From Zea mays (taxonomy: Eukaryota; Streptophyta; Magnoliopsida; Poales; Poaceae): a stretch of DNA of 64,000 bases. Shown here piece after piece: positions 33,938-45,662 of this stretch. The stretch is from positions 98,963,849-99,027,848 of the forward strand of contig NC_050104.1 in assembly GCF_902167145.1 (NCBI RefSeq), given 5' to 3'. The notes under the pieces are model-generated. The model had not been told where the DNA came from. It ran no database searches and was given only the letters and a program-made list of their open reading frames with translations. Within the stretch, counting starts at the first letter, position 1. The number at the start of each line of letters is the position of its first letter. The position numbers and the translations under genes are program-made.

Positions 33938-36900
33938 ATGGACGAAGATAAGAGAAGTGAGGACCCTGCTCTAGCTAGGTTTTACGAAGCTATGGAAAGG
34001 ATGAATGTTGAAAAGATTATAGATGAGATTTTGGCTGGACTGTCTAGAGATTTTAGTGACAGTGAATATTTTGATATTGAGAGTGACAATGATGATGCTG
34101 AAGATTGGCCATGGAGGCCAAGTCATGTGGTATTTGGGAAATCATCCATGAAGAAAGGTCATGTTGAAGCTATGAAAGACAAATACTTTCATGATGTGTC
34201 TGTGGTGAGGATTGCCGGTGAAAATATTGTTCCGCTTCCTAAAAAAGATGAGATAGTTGTTTTTCAAAGTTTCATGAAGGTTGTGCTACGATTCCGCTTA
34301 CACAAGTTTGAAGTTTTGAAGAAGTTTGAGGTTTTCCTTCATCAACTCACCCCTGATGCATTAATTAAGGTTGGGGTTTTCATTTGGGCAATAAAGAGCC
34401 AAGGATTGGAACTGAATGCTGATTGCTTTTGCAATATTCACGAGTTATCTTATCAGACGAAGGCCACTAGGAAAGAGCAGTATCATAACAAATTCGGATG
34501 TCATACATTCGTGTACCGGTCTGATGCAAGGCGTCCCGTGCCTACTTTTTGGAAAAAATAGCCAGGTTCATGGATGAAGCAATGGTTCTATGTGAAGAAT
34601 AATTTGAGTCAAAGAAACGATATTAAGGATGTAATCCAGTGGCCTATCCGATCCAGCTTTGGACTGAGGAGGCCTGCTATTGTGAATACAGAAAAATCAC
34701 AAGGTTTCCTGGTAGGATTCAATGTTGTATGCAGTTACATTGGTTATAGATACCTAGTGCAGGAACATAGAGCCTTCAAGGTATGGCCCCTTGCTACCGA
34801 ATGGGAAATGTCGAAGGGGGTTGAAGCTGATACAGAAGTTGGAAAGGACAGTATGGTTTGCCTGAAGTACACCTATCGATTCAGAAATCAATTTGGTGAA
34901 CCAGATGATGATTGGTTAGATGCCATCGAAGAAACAAGTGATGAATTGCTAGGGGGCTATACGAAGGCTGAGGACGAAGCTATGTATACTGCCTTCAGTG
35001 CTCGGGGGAAGCAAAGACTAAATAGGGTCTTTGATGCTATCAGATTTGTTTATCCTGATTACCGCTTCCCTGCCCCAAAAAAAGGGGCTAAAAAGAAAAA
35101 GTGCGCGTGAAGCTTCTTCTGTCGCATCGAAGCAGAAGAAGGTGAAGGTTTTAACCCATCGACCAAAATCATACTTCTTGGAGAGGGCTGCTCAACTACC
35201 TAAAACAGTTATTGTCCGAAAGGATGAATCAGTTCATCTGGCAACTATAATGGATGCTTCGGAACCTATTCGCTTGGAATTGGTAGATCAGCCGAAAGTC
35301 CAAGAGTTGCCGAAGGCGCCAGCGAAACCGCAAATTGCCACCATTCCAGCGTGAACGCCTAAGAGAGTAAGAAGAATGGCTAATGTGCTTGAAGCTATTT
35401 TGAAACCTTCAAAAGTGGGAACGCCTTCTGCTACAAAAAATTCCAAAGATAAATCTGAAGACTTGAAAAAGGCTAGAGAAAACACTGGTCTTGACAGCGT
35501 CGAAGCTGGACCTTCGGAAAGTAAGCCAATAGAGCAAGTGAGTGAAAACTTACCAGAGAAAGTACCATCACAGATACCTGAAGCAGTGTTATCCGAGGAT
35601 TCTGAATTCATCATCCGTCACACTTTGGGAAAACAATTGACACAGAAGCAAATTACCGAAGCTCGATATTACGCTAAGGATCTAAAGTATCCTCGAGGAT
35701 CCCTAGTGTACGAAGGTGATGAATATGATGATTTCCTATACTGCCTTCCTGATAGCAAAGATATTTACGTCTGCCGAGAAATGATGGACAACATGGGTTA
35801 CCCGAAGCTTGAGCTCAGGTTGTCCTTAATGCCGAAGGACCATTTAGCAGACTGCTTGGCGAATAATAGTTTGAAGGTTTGTGCTTTACTTGTTAATTAA
35901 AGTATTTACTTGTGTTGGCTCTTGATAATTGTTTTGATTAAAGTATTTACTTGTTTTCTTTTTGTCGTTATTAGGGTCTTATTTTAAGCAAAGCTTTGAA
36001 AGTACAAAAAGATTGGGAATCTACGCTCGGAGGTTATAACACTTCGGAATGAGGCCCTTGAAAAAGATAAAATTATGCTTTCTTTAGTCAAAAGGTTAAA
36101 TATGAGCAAAGCTAATTTAGCCAAACTCTCTGAACTGGACCAAAAGATTTTAAAATTTGAGAAAGAAAAAGAAGCAGATGAAAAACATATAGCTAACCTA
36201 GAATATGCTTTATCTATTCAAGTGGGGTTGCACAAATTTGAAGTAGGAGAACTGGGAAAAAAACTTGATGAAGTTACTGAAAACTTCAATGTTGAGGAAT
36301 CGAAGCTTGAGATATCGGACACCGAGTGGTCCAGGGTTCAAAAGAATGTTGAAGAGCTTTGTCAAGCGAAGGAGGAATGCTACACCGTTGCTATGCAATG
36401 CTCTGACAAGCTAAAAAATGCTTTTACTAGTGTTGGCACATTCTCGGCTGAGCGAAATTTTATTCGTGGTGATCCCAAGGGTGTGATCAAATGGATTGAG
36501 GGTGAAATCAAAGCATTTGACGAAGTTCTTACTATCAGGGGGATTTTTGTGCCTGCATAGGCGCTAGGGGGTTGTGTCTACTTGAAAAAGCTGGCGGTGA
36601 ACATGCGAAGGCTATAATTCTGTCAGAATTTTCAGCGAATGTCATTCAAGAACCTTTAGTCGAATCTACCGCCCTTGGTGGGAATTTTTATTCTGAAGTG
36701 TGGATGAATGACGACCGAGAGATAGCAGACAGAGCTATCAGGCAAAACGAAGAAGAATCTCATCTTGCCTCAGAAGAAGCGAGAAAAGCTGAAGAAGCCG
36801 TAGAGCGTGAAAGGCGTATAGGTACGTTTGTCATATTTTAGCTTTGCAAGTACTTTAGCTTCGTATCTGTCAAAAAATTATATTTTGGTGTAGCTAAACT

Positions 36901-37051
36901 CCCTCCTCCTCCAGAGCCAAACAATCCTGACACTGATCCATCCCTAAAGGGTACCTTCGATGAAATCAAAATAGTTAATGCAGCAATAGATGAAACTGTA
37001 GAGAAACTTCTAAAGGAAGTTGCTGAGAGAGTCCTAAAAGAGGATGATTAA
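33938..37051 (+). pseudogene. Antisense accessory gene of E1 (three exons)
   Basis: Starts MDEDKRSEDPALARFYEAME. The conserved block (KDEIVVFQSFMK, HQLTPDALIKVGVFIWAIKS, NIHELSYQTKA) is homologous to the genes at 2861 and 40168. A second conserved part (DDWLDAIEETSDELLGGYTK, RLNRVFDAIRFVYPDY) is followed by a Lys-rich linker and IIRHTLGKQL...YPRGSLVYEGDEYDDFL. Exon 1 ends at about 35876; intron 35877-35974 (GTTTGT...TTATTAG) lies exactly where the element B gene has its first intron. Coiled-coil exon 2 runs to 36821, intron 36822-36893 (GTACGT...GGTGTAG), and exon 3 ends at TAA 37049-37051. Breaks: TAG 34559-34561, frameshift near 35100, TGA near 35353, frameshift near 36558. Confidence 0.75.
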
Positions 37052-37711
37052 ACTGTATGTAAAAGACATTTGCAAAATTTGTATGCTACCTTTATGTAAA
37101 AAACAATTGCAAACTATGTGATTCATTATACAGTCTGGCAGACAGTAGAGGAAGTCATCTTCGTCATTTCCTCCGTATACCAAGGACCCTCGGGGGTATT
37201 TCAAGTCCTTGGCATAATGTTGCACTTCGGCAATTTGTTCTGATGATAACTGCTTTCCCGAAGCGTGTCGAACAATATATTCCAAATCACTCTCGGGAGG
37301 TGCTTCGGGAGTAGGTGATGTGGACTTTTCTGGAAGACTCTCTCCCATTAGCTTTACTGGCGTAGCTCCCGAAGGTCCTACTTCAGCATGAGCAGAAGCA
37401 GCGCTTGCAGCAACCACTTTCCTTGCATCTGCAATTTTCTTGCCAGAAGCTTCGGCAGGAGCAGGAGTTGGCGTTTTCATAGATTCCAAAACAGCATCCA
37501 AAACGCTGGCCATCCTCCTCTTCCTTAGAGTTGTTGTTGCAGTAGTTGATAGCTTCGGCAACTCTGCCACTACTGGAGGACTCAACAACTTTGGCTGTTC
37601 TTCTGGTGTTTTCCTTGATTCTGGCTCTTCTACCGCATCAACACTAGCTTCGGCTGGCATGGCAGGAATTATTTCCGTAGCTTCGGTTGACATGGCAGGT
37701 ACAACTTCGAC

Positions 37712-37716
37712 ACTCT
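37712..37716. repeat. Target-site duplication of solo LTR, left copy
   Basis: ACTCT, repeated at 38881-38885. Confidence 0.9.
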
Positions 37717-38880
37717 TGAAAGTCGCCTAGAGGGGGGGTTGAATAGGCGAAACCTGAAATTTATAAGTTTAAACACACACTACAAAACGAGGTTAGCGTT
37801 AGAATTAAATTCAAGTCTGAAGAGAGAGGAAAAACAAATAAAACAAGAATCAAGGCGAGTGAACACAGTGATTTGTTTTACCGAGGTTCGGTTTCAAAGA
37901 ACCTAGTCCCCATTGAGGAGGTCACAAAGACCGGGTCTATTTCAACCCTTTCCCTCTCTCAAACGGTCACTTAGACCGAGTGAGACTTCTTCCTTAATCT
38001 CACGGGTCACTAAGACCCCGCAAGGACCACCACACACTTGGTGTCTCTTGCTTCACTTACAAAGCACTTGAGAATAAGAATGGGAAAAGAAAAAAAGGCC
38101 AAGCCAAGCAACAAAGAACACAAAACACCCTCTCTCAAGTCCCTAATGGAATTGAGTTGATTTGGAGGCTCGGAGAGGATCAATCTATTTGATGTGTCTT
38201 GGAGTGGAGTCTTTTGCTCTTGTATTGAATGAGATGTTTGGAATGCTTGGATAGATATGAATGATGTTCTTGGGGGGTATTTATAGCCCCAACCACTTCC
38301 ATAGCCGCTGGGAAGGCTACTGGCGATGGGCGCACTGGACAGAACGGTGCGCCACCGGACAGGCACTGTTCCTTGTCTGGTGCGCCGCCACGTCACCCAA
38401 CTGTTAGGGTTCAGAGCTGGTCGACCGTTGGAGGCTTTGTCTTCTTGCGGCACCGGATAGTCTAGTGCCATACCGGACAGTCCGATGCCCCTCTGACTTC
38501 GCTGCTCTAACTTTTGCGCGTCACTATGCTCCACTATTCATCCTGTCAGTCGACCATTGGCACGCAGGGAGTCGTTGCTCCGCTGGCTCACCGGACAGTC
38601 CGGTTGCACACCAGACAGTCCGGTGAATTATAGCGGAGCGCGCCCTAGAATTTCCGAGAGTGGCTGATTCGGAGTTGTACGGCCTGGGGTGTCCGGTGCG
38701 CCAATTTTCAGCACACTCAAGTCCTTTTGCTCCAATAAAATTGTGTCCCTAACTTTGTTCTTTCCTTGGTATGTGTTGAACCTTATGAATTCTAGAACAA
38801 ACTGGTTAGTCCATGTGTTTGTGTTGATTATCAACCACCAAAATTAGTTATAGGAAATGGTTAACCCAATTTCCCATTCA
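37717..38880 (+). repeat. Solo Sirevirus LTR in the E2 antisense gene
   Basis: 1164 bp from TGAAAGTCGCCTAGAGGGGG to TTTCCCATTCA, flanked by ACTCT. It has the maize Sirevirus hallmarks GTTTTACCGAGGTTCGG and CGGACAGTCCGGTG palindromes (CACCGGACAGTCCGG at 38589). No internal sequence remains, so the element was removed by LTR-LTR recombination. Strand is given in the orientation that starts with the CCTAGAGGGG motif; the minus-strand Sireviruses S1 and S2 have this motif at the LTR end, so the transcriptional direction may be minus. Confidence 0.88.
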
Positions 38881-38885
38881 ACTCT
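38881..38885. repeat. Target-site duplication of solo LTR, right copy
   Basis: ACTCT, identical to 37712-37716. Confidence 0.9.
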
Positions 38886-40294
38886 CAATAAACTTCACCT
38901 CCTCTATCGTGGGCACTACATTCGTCTTTTCTAAGGATTGTAGCTTCGGTCTACGGGTCAGTACCTTGGCTCTCTTCGGCTTCGGGGCACCAGAAGAGGT
39001 CGAAGTGGCAATTTTTCTTTTCCCTCCTTGCTTTCGAGCAGGAAAACAATAGTCAGGATAAACAAACCCGATCACATCAAAAACTCTATTTAGTCTCCTT
39101 TTTCCTCGAGCACCGAAGGCAACGGTCATGGCCTCGTCTTCTGCCTTCGTGTAGGCTCCCAGCAGCTCATCGCTGGTTGCCTCAACAACATCTAGCCAAT
39201 CGTCATTTGGCTCCTCAAACTGGCTTCTATACAAGAAGGTGTATCTAAGATAAACCAAACCACCTTGGCTGGAGCCAGCAACCGTTTCTTTCGGCATCTC
39301 CCACTCATTCACAAGAGGCCATACCTTGTAAGCAATGTGTTCCTGTACCAAATCCCTGGTACCGATGTAAGTACACACGGTGTTAAAAGCCATTAGGCAC
39401 GCTTGAACCTCATTCCCAGTTGCAATTGATGGCCTTCTAATGCCGAAACGTGACCATATGGGACGCTGAATAATGTCCCTCACATCCTCCCTCTCGCTCA
39501 AATCATTCTTCACATAGAACCATTGCTTCATCCAAGAACCCGACCATTTCTTCCGAAATGTTGGCATGGGATAACTTACCTCAGAGCGGAGCACGAAGCT
39601 GTAGCACCCGAAGTTGTTATGGTATTGCTCCTTCCCAGTTGCCTTTGTCTGGTAAGATAATTCATGTATATTACAGAAGCACCTAGCATATGGCTCTAGC
39701 CCTTGGCTCCTCATAGCCCAAATGAAAACCCCCACTTTAATCAAAGCTTCGGGAGTAAGTTGATGAAGGTATATTTCGAACGTCTTCAGTACTTCAACCA
39801 GTATCTTGTGCATTGGAAAACGAAACCCAGCCTTCATGAAGCTTTTAAAAACCACTACTTCATTTGCTTCGGGAAAGGAACAATGCTTTCTCCCCCAACC
39901 CTCATTATAGATATATCATGGGAATATTTGCCCTTCGTCGCTTCAATCTGCCCTTGTTTAAAAGTTGACTTTTCAAAAACAACATGGCTCCTCCACGTCC
40001 GATCTTCGACATCTTCATTTCCACTCTCCACATCAAAGCTATCACTGTCGCTGGAATCCCCGATAGCCCAGCTAGCATCTCATTGGTGATTTTTTCAATG
40101 TTGGTCTTTTCCATTGCTTCGTAAAAACCAGCAGCTGTGGGGTCTATAATTTTCTTATCCTCAGCCATTTGGATGATGATCACAGCAAATGCGGAAGCTA
40201 AAAAAACAATCGCGCTCACAAAAGAAGAAGGCTAAAATGGCAATCACAGCACAAACAACTAGATGGCACGAAAAATATTTACAGCACATGCCTC

Positions 40295-40304
40295 TATATA
40301 TATA
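40295..40304 (-). promoter_or_regulatory. TATA box of E2 antisense gene
   Basis: TATATATATA, about 127 bp upstream of the ATG at 40168 on the minus strand. Confidence 0.5.
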
Positions 40305-40458
40305 CTCAGAGCTCCACCGCTCGGTGGGTACCACAATTTAGAACGATTCGCTATTCTAGTGAAGGGAAGGTGTTTTTCCGACCTTCGGCTAAAGGCCTTC
40401 GTTCATATCACAGTCTGAATTTGTTACAAAGAAACGAATTAATACTGAGAGGGGTTAC

Positions 40459-41128
40459 TGTTGGGGGCCTTCCTCTTCCAAAGGTCCTCAAAAACATAAC
40501 TAACCATTTGCTTCTAGCATAATATTGATTACTACAGGGAGCTTCGGTTCATGATGGGAGTCTTCTCCTATGTCGAAGGTATACAAGACGAAGGTATAGC
40601 CCGAGGATGATAAGAATGAACGTCGAAGCTATACCTGAAGAGTAACAACTTCGGCTTAAAATGGTGACGAAGACCAAACATGATGCTGAGCAGAAGAGGA
40701 AAAGACTAGCTAGTCCCTAATGATTTATGTTATAGTTATGAATAAATGTTAATGTCATAAATGACTTTTACCCGGGCTATGTCCTGTGCCTATAAATAGA
40801 TGAACAGTACCACCGTACTGTTCACGCTGAATTGTAATCGCTCTCACGTCAACACCTTCGAACAAGCCAAAGGTATTAACGTAATGTAAATTATGTTAAT
40901 ATTCATCTGTACATTATGAAATATATATGTGTATGAATGGATGGATTACATTTATTATCTCTATGTACTCTGATTCTCATGAATGATGAAGGCATGTCCT
41001 TCATGACCTTCGTCTGAAGATCATTATATTCAAGAGGAGATAATACTTCGGAGGACGAAGGTCCTTAATCTTTAACAATTGTGTTGCCTTGTTCTTGATT
41101 CACAACATTTGAGAACAAGTGACCAACA
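40459..41128 (+). repeat. Element E2 3' LTR
   Basis: 670 bp, TGTTGGGGGCC...GTGACCAACA. Its second half resembles the LTRs of element B and of the element at 62253, including CTATAAATA at 40790-40798 followed by a hairpin at 40801-40824 and the terminal TGTGTTGCCTTGTTCTTGATTC-like block. The LTR is complete; the matching 5' LTR is absent. Confidence 0.85.
40790..40824 (+). promoter_or_regulatory. LTR promoter: TATA box and hairpin (E2)
   Basis: CTATAAATA is followed by TGAACAGTAC-CACC-GTACTGTTCA, a perfect 10-bp stem with a four-base loop. Confidence 0.65.
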
Positions 41129-42147
41129 GAAACCCAAACAAATTACTGCCTGCGAGCACACCGTATGGGGTCCTGTAGCCCCCAGTCTGGGATAATGATT
41201 GACCACCTTCCTTAGCTGATAGGTATTGTACCGGTCCGATGTGCCATCAGACCGTCCGGTGACGTCAGTTAATCGTTGGTCACCGGAGGGCCATTAGAGA
41301 TAGCCATTAGAGAGGCGGTCCAGTGCACTGGACCGACACTGTTCACGATTCAATGATTTTTAAAGTAAAAATACTGAGAGCGACGAGTTCGACTGGGTCG
41401 CATGGACCCGGTCCGGGGCTCCCCAACCTAACTTCTCCAAACTTTTTTCGGCTTTCTTTGGTAGCTTCCCTAAGACTTAGACAAACATAGTTATGACTTA
41501 ATCCAATTGACTAAGTGTAGGAAACATACCTTTTCTCCTCGGTTTCACCAGGGTTTGCAATATGCCCAAAACTAAGTCCAAATGTCACTTTTCTTACAGA
41601 AAGGAGTTAGTAGCCAAACCAAGGTGCAAGAAAATAGTAATGAACATGTGCAACTTATTTAGATACTCAAACCTCATGTTTGTATTGTTTTACCCAAAGT
41701 TGCACTTTTGGCCCTCCATTTCAGCTCATTTGGACTTGGTCTCTTCAACCTGCCTTTTAGACAACCTATGCTCATACTCATATGAAGATAGTTAGTTTAT
41801 GATGGTGTGTTGAGCATTTAATCACCAAAACAGGTAGAAATGGTCCTATGGCACATTTACCTTTCAGTCCCAAATGACATAAGTGATGTAAGTGGCATCA
41901 AATTGGTATCAACAAGAAATATGAGAAGTAAGAAGTCAACTTAGCATTCAATACCCTTCATGAACCCAATAATGAGGATTAGTTTGTCATGAACATGAAG
42001 AGTGTAAAGCAATAAATCCAAAAGGTTAAGCTGGCAGAGTCAAAGTGGAACTGAAGAAGCTATGTGCAACCTATGAACCACCATTGTCTTTCTTGCTAGC
42101 CTCTTCTTGAATCTCGGGGCGAGATTCATGTTAAGGGGGGTTAGAAT
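41129..42147 (+). other. Non-coding internal region of a chromovirus-like, probably non-autonomous element (F)
   Basis: No coding domain was recognised. The last 40 bp (TCTCGGGGCGAGATTCATG then TTAAGGGGGG) closely match the pre-LTR polypurine region of element C at 27179-27210 and lead directly into an LTR at 42148. The left part (41200-41340) contains CCGTCCGGTG/GGTCCGATG segments reminiscent of Sirevirus palindromes, so an older Copia piece may be included. The left boundary with E2 is at 41128. Confidence 0.5.
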
Positions 42148-43315
42148 TGTAATACCATGAATTCTAGGTACAAAATTTCTTTGCTCTATACTCAAAATTC
42201 AAGTGTTATATACTCAAATTTCAAGTGTTACTCTCTCTTTTCTCTTCTATTCTATTCTTTTTTCTAAATGATGGAGAGTTATTATATATATATGTTAAGT
42301 TTAGCGAAATAAAATCTTAGAGGAGTTTTGATTATTGCACCTCATAATGGATCATGAATTTTTGTTTGCTAATTGGTCTTGATGTTGCTTGCTCTTGAAA
42401 TTAGCAAATATATTTATTTGAGGGCGCTTAAGAATAATTTCATAAGCTTTAGGAACTTTATTTAATTATTTGGCTCCAAATCATGTCTAGGAGTTTTCCT
42501 AGAATTTCTAGACTCTTCAAAATATTATTTTTTATGAGTTAAAAACAAATCCTTAAATCAGGGGAACCCACCTATCGGACCAATCCCTCAAATCTCTAAT
42601 ATGCGTGTGCACGTTGGGAAAGAATGAACCCCCTTTGTAACCCCCGCCTGCGCTCGCACGCGAAACCTCCCCTACGTAACCCCTCCCTACCACGTTCCCT
42701 GTCAGTTGCTTGATCATCTGCATTTCCTCTCGCTAGTTCCCATTCGCCCTCATCTCTGTGCACGGAGGAGTTCCCCAAGCGAGGAGGCGTCCTCGACAAC
42801 GATCACCACCGCTATAACAATCAAGGAGGAGTGTCGTCTTCCTCGCCATCCCTAGAGCATTGGCATCACGCCACCTACGGTTCCTCGGCCACCCTCCTTT
42901 CCTCTTCGGTGAGAAACCTCCACCTTCCCTTCTCTTTTTCACTAGTGCATCGATCGTAACCGATGTCTCTATGATGTGTCTCTGTTGGTGACTCAATCCT
43001 GCCCCTCCCCTCATTGGGATCATAGAATAGATAATTTTATCGCAATGTCAGGGTCAGATTTCATTGTACCCCAATTTATTTCCTCTCTCTCTTCTTCCCC
43101 GGGTCTTCTTGTTCCTTATGTGCGTGCGCAGGCATGGCCGACCATGGCCTTGCCCGAGCTCCCTTGGTCAGCGCTTGCCCGAGTTCTCCTCCGTGCCCAC
43201 AACCCCTTCTTCTCTAGCAACCCCATCCTACAACCCCCTTCCTCCTCCCCTTTAGAGCACGCATAGCGCCCGCCCCACATCCCGCCACCGGTGAGCGCCA
43301 GTGTAGCCCTACCAC

Positions 43316-43836
43316 TTCGGGATGGCAATGGGGAATTCCCGCTTAAATTATAATTAGGACATATATATTTTGTTATTGATGCAAAACATTGTCACTTATA
43401 CATATTATCAGATGTAAGAAATCATTATGTGTACATCAAAATGAACACATTTGAACAATAAGTGATCTCTTGATATGCTAATTATTTATTTTATCATTGA
43501 CTAGTATAAGAAAACATCATCATGTGCAAGTTTAATGGGTCCCTGTGAGGAATGGGGATGGAGAATGTTTTCCCGTTCTCGTCCTTGTTTACCTGTCGAG
43601 GGAAGATTTTTTTCCCGTTTACATCCCCATGGGGGAAAGAAACTTCCCCATCCCCGTCCCTAAGGGTTGATTTGGTGACAATGGGATCACGGGAGGATTG
43701 GAGGGGATTGAGGGGGAAATAAACTAATTTCCCCCTCAATCCCCTCCAATCCTCCCGGGATCCCGGATCACCAAATCAGCCCTAATAGAGAAATTCTCCA
43801 CAGGGAATCGAGTATCAGGGCTCCATTTCCATCTCT
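43316..43836. mobile_element. hAT-like MITE containing a second MITE
   Basis: Ends GGGATGGCAATGGGG (left) and CCATTTCCATCTCT (right, inverted) resemble grass hAT MITEs. An imperfect 8-bp duplication flanks it: CCTACCAC (43308-43315) and ACTACCAC (43837-43844). The interior is AT-rich with GGGGATGG/CCCCATCCCC subterminal inverted pieces and no ORF. Without its own insert it is about 0.4 kb. Confidence 0.65.
43664..43782. mobile_element. Tourist-like MITE
   Basis: A 119-bp near-perfect palindrome: GGGTTGATTTGGTGA at the left, TCACCAAATCAGCCC at the right, with long internal complementarity around CCCTCAATCCCCTCCAATCC. It is flanked by TAA on both sides (43661-43663 and 43783-43785), the PIF/Harbinger target preference. 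Confidence 0.85.
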
Positions 43837-45662
43837 ACTACCACCTGCCATAGACGTCGCTGATTTGCGCCCCCTGCAGCTCCTCGTACCGCCGGCGAGC
43901 CACTCTGTTTCCAACCAGCGACCTCTACCTGCCCCGTCGAAGCTGCTCGTGCCTTGCAAGCCACAACAACCTACCTTGTCTGCTAGCCCGCTCCCTCCCC
44001 TTCCTGCGCAGCCAAGCCGGTCATCCGACGACCCTGCCCCACCCTAGCCGGTGTCGTCCCGACTCCCGAAGTCCTCATGTGAGTGTCATCCCTTGCCAGG
44101 GTTGCACGTAGGCCTTACAGCTCACCGCCGTCGTTGTGGTACCTTGGCTTGTGTTGCCCTTGGTCGGCGAGCCACCAGCGTGCCCCCTCCCCTGCACGAT
44201 TCCCAACCGACAAAGCCCCATGTGGTTCCTTCCCTCCCATGATGTGCTGGAGCATCGTCATGCAGAGCAGGAAGGAGAAAACCACTCATGTGTGTGTGAC
44301 TGTATGGAGAAGAAATTGACCCCCATAATAGATCGTGGGATCATCTGTGCCCCCACACTTTGTGGGCATCTGTGTGATGACCTTCTAACCAACCACGTTA
44401 CACCACGTTGCCCAGCCCAGCCCCAGCCATACCTTATCCTTTTGCACAAAACCCTAGCCTTGTACAAAATTATTGTACTATTTTCCGAATCTTGCGAATG
44501 TTCTTTGCTACCCTTGAAATATATGTTTAATTTTGGAAAGGTCAATTGTTTACTGAGTATATGATATCTTTCACGTTAAACTTTTGTTTTAATCCGTTCA
44601 AACCGCGTTTGGTTCATATTTATTTTGCCTACATAGTAAAAACATCATTTTATCATTTCATATATTTTCAAAATAATTTATTATTTATTTAATCTATGTT
44701 ATTCAGATTAGTTTTTCCAATCAAAGTTAATAGAATATTTTAGTCCGACACATCTATAATTATAATTTATATAGTTTTAAAATGTGATTTCAAATCAAAT
44801 TATAATTTGGATCAACCAAAAATAGTTATATCAATTAAATTCAACTTAAAAATATAGTTTTACCCGTTTAATCACATAAATCTTTCGGAAGTTATATCTT
44901 TTCAATTGTAGCTCTAATTTCTGCATTTTTCTCGTGACCGTAGAAACGAACTCTATTTCGAGATGCATATTTTAATGATCTTTACCCTTATATGGTGTAT
45001 TGTTCTGTTCTATTTCTAGTATGTTCAATGTATGTTTGCAATCGCATAGATAATAGTCCGTTCTTGTAGACCGATGGAGCTACTGTTGAAGATTCCGAGC
45101 AGCTATTTAGTGAAGGCAAGTGTCATTTGACGTATTTATGTCCTACTTCACACGAAAACTTTCATTTTCGTACAACATGATTTAACCTAAGGATTGACTA
45201 GCTTTCTGTTTTCTTTGTCTTTGTTTACCAATGGGTTTATGCTGTGATGATTTGCTTTAATGCTAGCCCTTGAACTTAATCAATGAACATCATGAGATAC
45301 TTTTATGATACAACATTTCTAAGATTTCATATATAATTTTGTGATATCAAGGAAACTTGAGCTACGTCCTGAGTACTTCTCTATAAGACTGGTTTGTTGA
45401 GTGACAACCTAGGAAAACAATGCATCCATGATAGTGGTATGGAATGCCTTTAGCTAATTAATAAGAGGAATCCGAGGTGTAGTTTGCTTCACGTGTGTGC
45501 CATCAATTGGATCCAAGGCATAGTGCTGCTATGCTAAGGCTGGGTGCGGGGGTTCTTTTGTTTGCTTTTGTTAATCACCCCCTTGGAGAGAGGTATTGTG
45601 TTTAATCAACTAGAAAAACCTAACAGATAACTATACCTTTGGAGAATCTTTGTAAAGGCTAA

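Larger units (their letters stand above)
33533..37115 (-). mobile_element. Element E1: 3' end of a minus-strand Tat element (LTR piece plus antisense gene)
   Basis: Only the first ~119 bp of the 3' LTR (33533-33651, minus-strand start TGTTGGGGGCCTTCG) and the adjacent antisense gene are present. There is no pol. The LTR start is similar to that at 40459, not to element B's, so E1 belongs to the E2 family. It meets E2 near 37115-37135 in tail-to-tail fashion with respect to the antisense genes. Confidence 0.72.
37130..40168 (-). pseudogene. Antisense accessory gene of E2, truncated, with solo LTR inside
   Basis: ATG at 40168-40166 (MAEDKKIIDPTAAGFYEAME) aligns with the E1 start. Domain block 1 is at 39855-39640 (VFKSFMKAGFRFP, HQLTPEALIKVGVFIWAMRS, NIHELSYQTKA), block 2 at about 39220-39040 (DDWLDVVEATSDELLGAYTK, RLNRVFDVIGFVYPDY), a basic linker to 38886, then after the solo LTR an Ala/Pro/Thr-rich linker and IVRHASGKQLSSEQIAEVQH...YPRGSLVYGGNDEDDFLYC. 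Homology stops near 37135, before the first intron, so the coiled-coil part is lost. A frameshift lies near 40050 and another before 39855. By eye E1 and E2 share about two thirds of residues. Confidence 0.75.
37116..41128 (+). mobile_element. Element E2: 3' end of a plus-strand Tat element
   Basis: Carries a third antisense gene (minus strand) and a complete 3' LTR at 40459-41128. No pol is present; the left end is truncated inside the antisense gene at the junction with E1. A solo Sirevirus LTR sits inside. The arrangement antisense-gene then 3' LTR is the same as in element B. Confidence 0.75.
42148..45662 (+). repeat. Element F 3' LTR, interrupted and 3'-truncated
   Basis: Begins TGTAATACCATGAATTCTAG, ATAAAATTTCTTTGCTC-like sequence, and matches the solo LTR at 54264 in order: the AGTGAAGGCAAGTGTCAT block at 45110 (against 56584), the AATTAATAAGAGGAA block, and AATCTTTGTAA at about 45646 (against 57115). 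It carries a MITE nest at 43316-43836. The last ~790 bp expected from the solo LTR are missing at 45662, where a different sequence begins. Confidence 0.75.

Noticed and set aside
33528..41133. GAAAC next to E1's left edge (33528-33532) and just after E2's LTR (41129-41133), as if one insertion spanned 33533-41128
   Set aside because: The left edge is an internal point of a truncated LTR, not a TG/CA terminus, and the sequence right of 41133 does not continue the Opie gag. A 5-bp match is likely chance.
44051..44564. Overlapping ORFs of 60-140 codons in LTR F
   Set aside because: They lie in the LTR, lack domains, and the homologous solo LTR does not preserve the frames.
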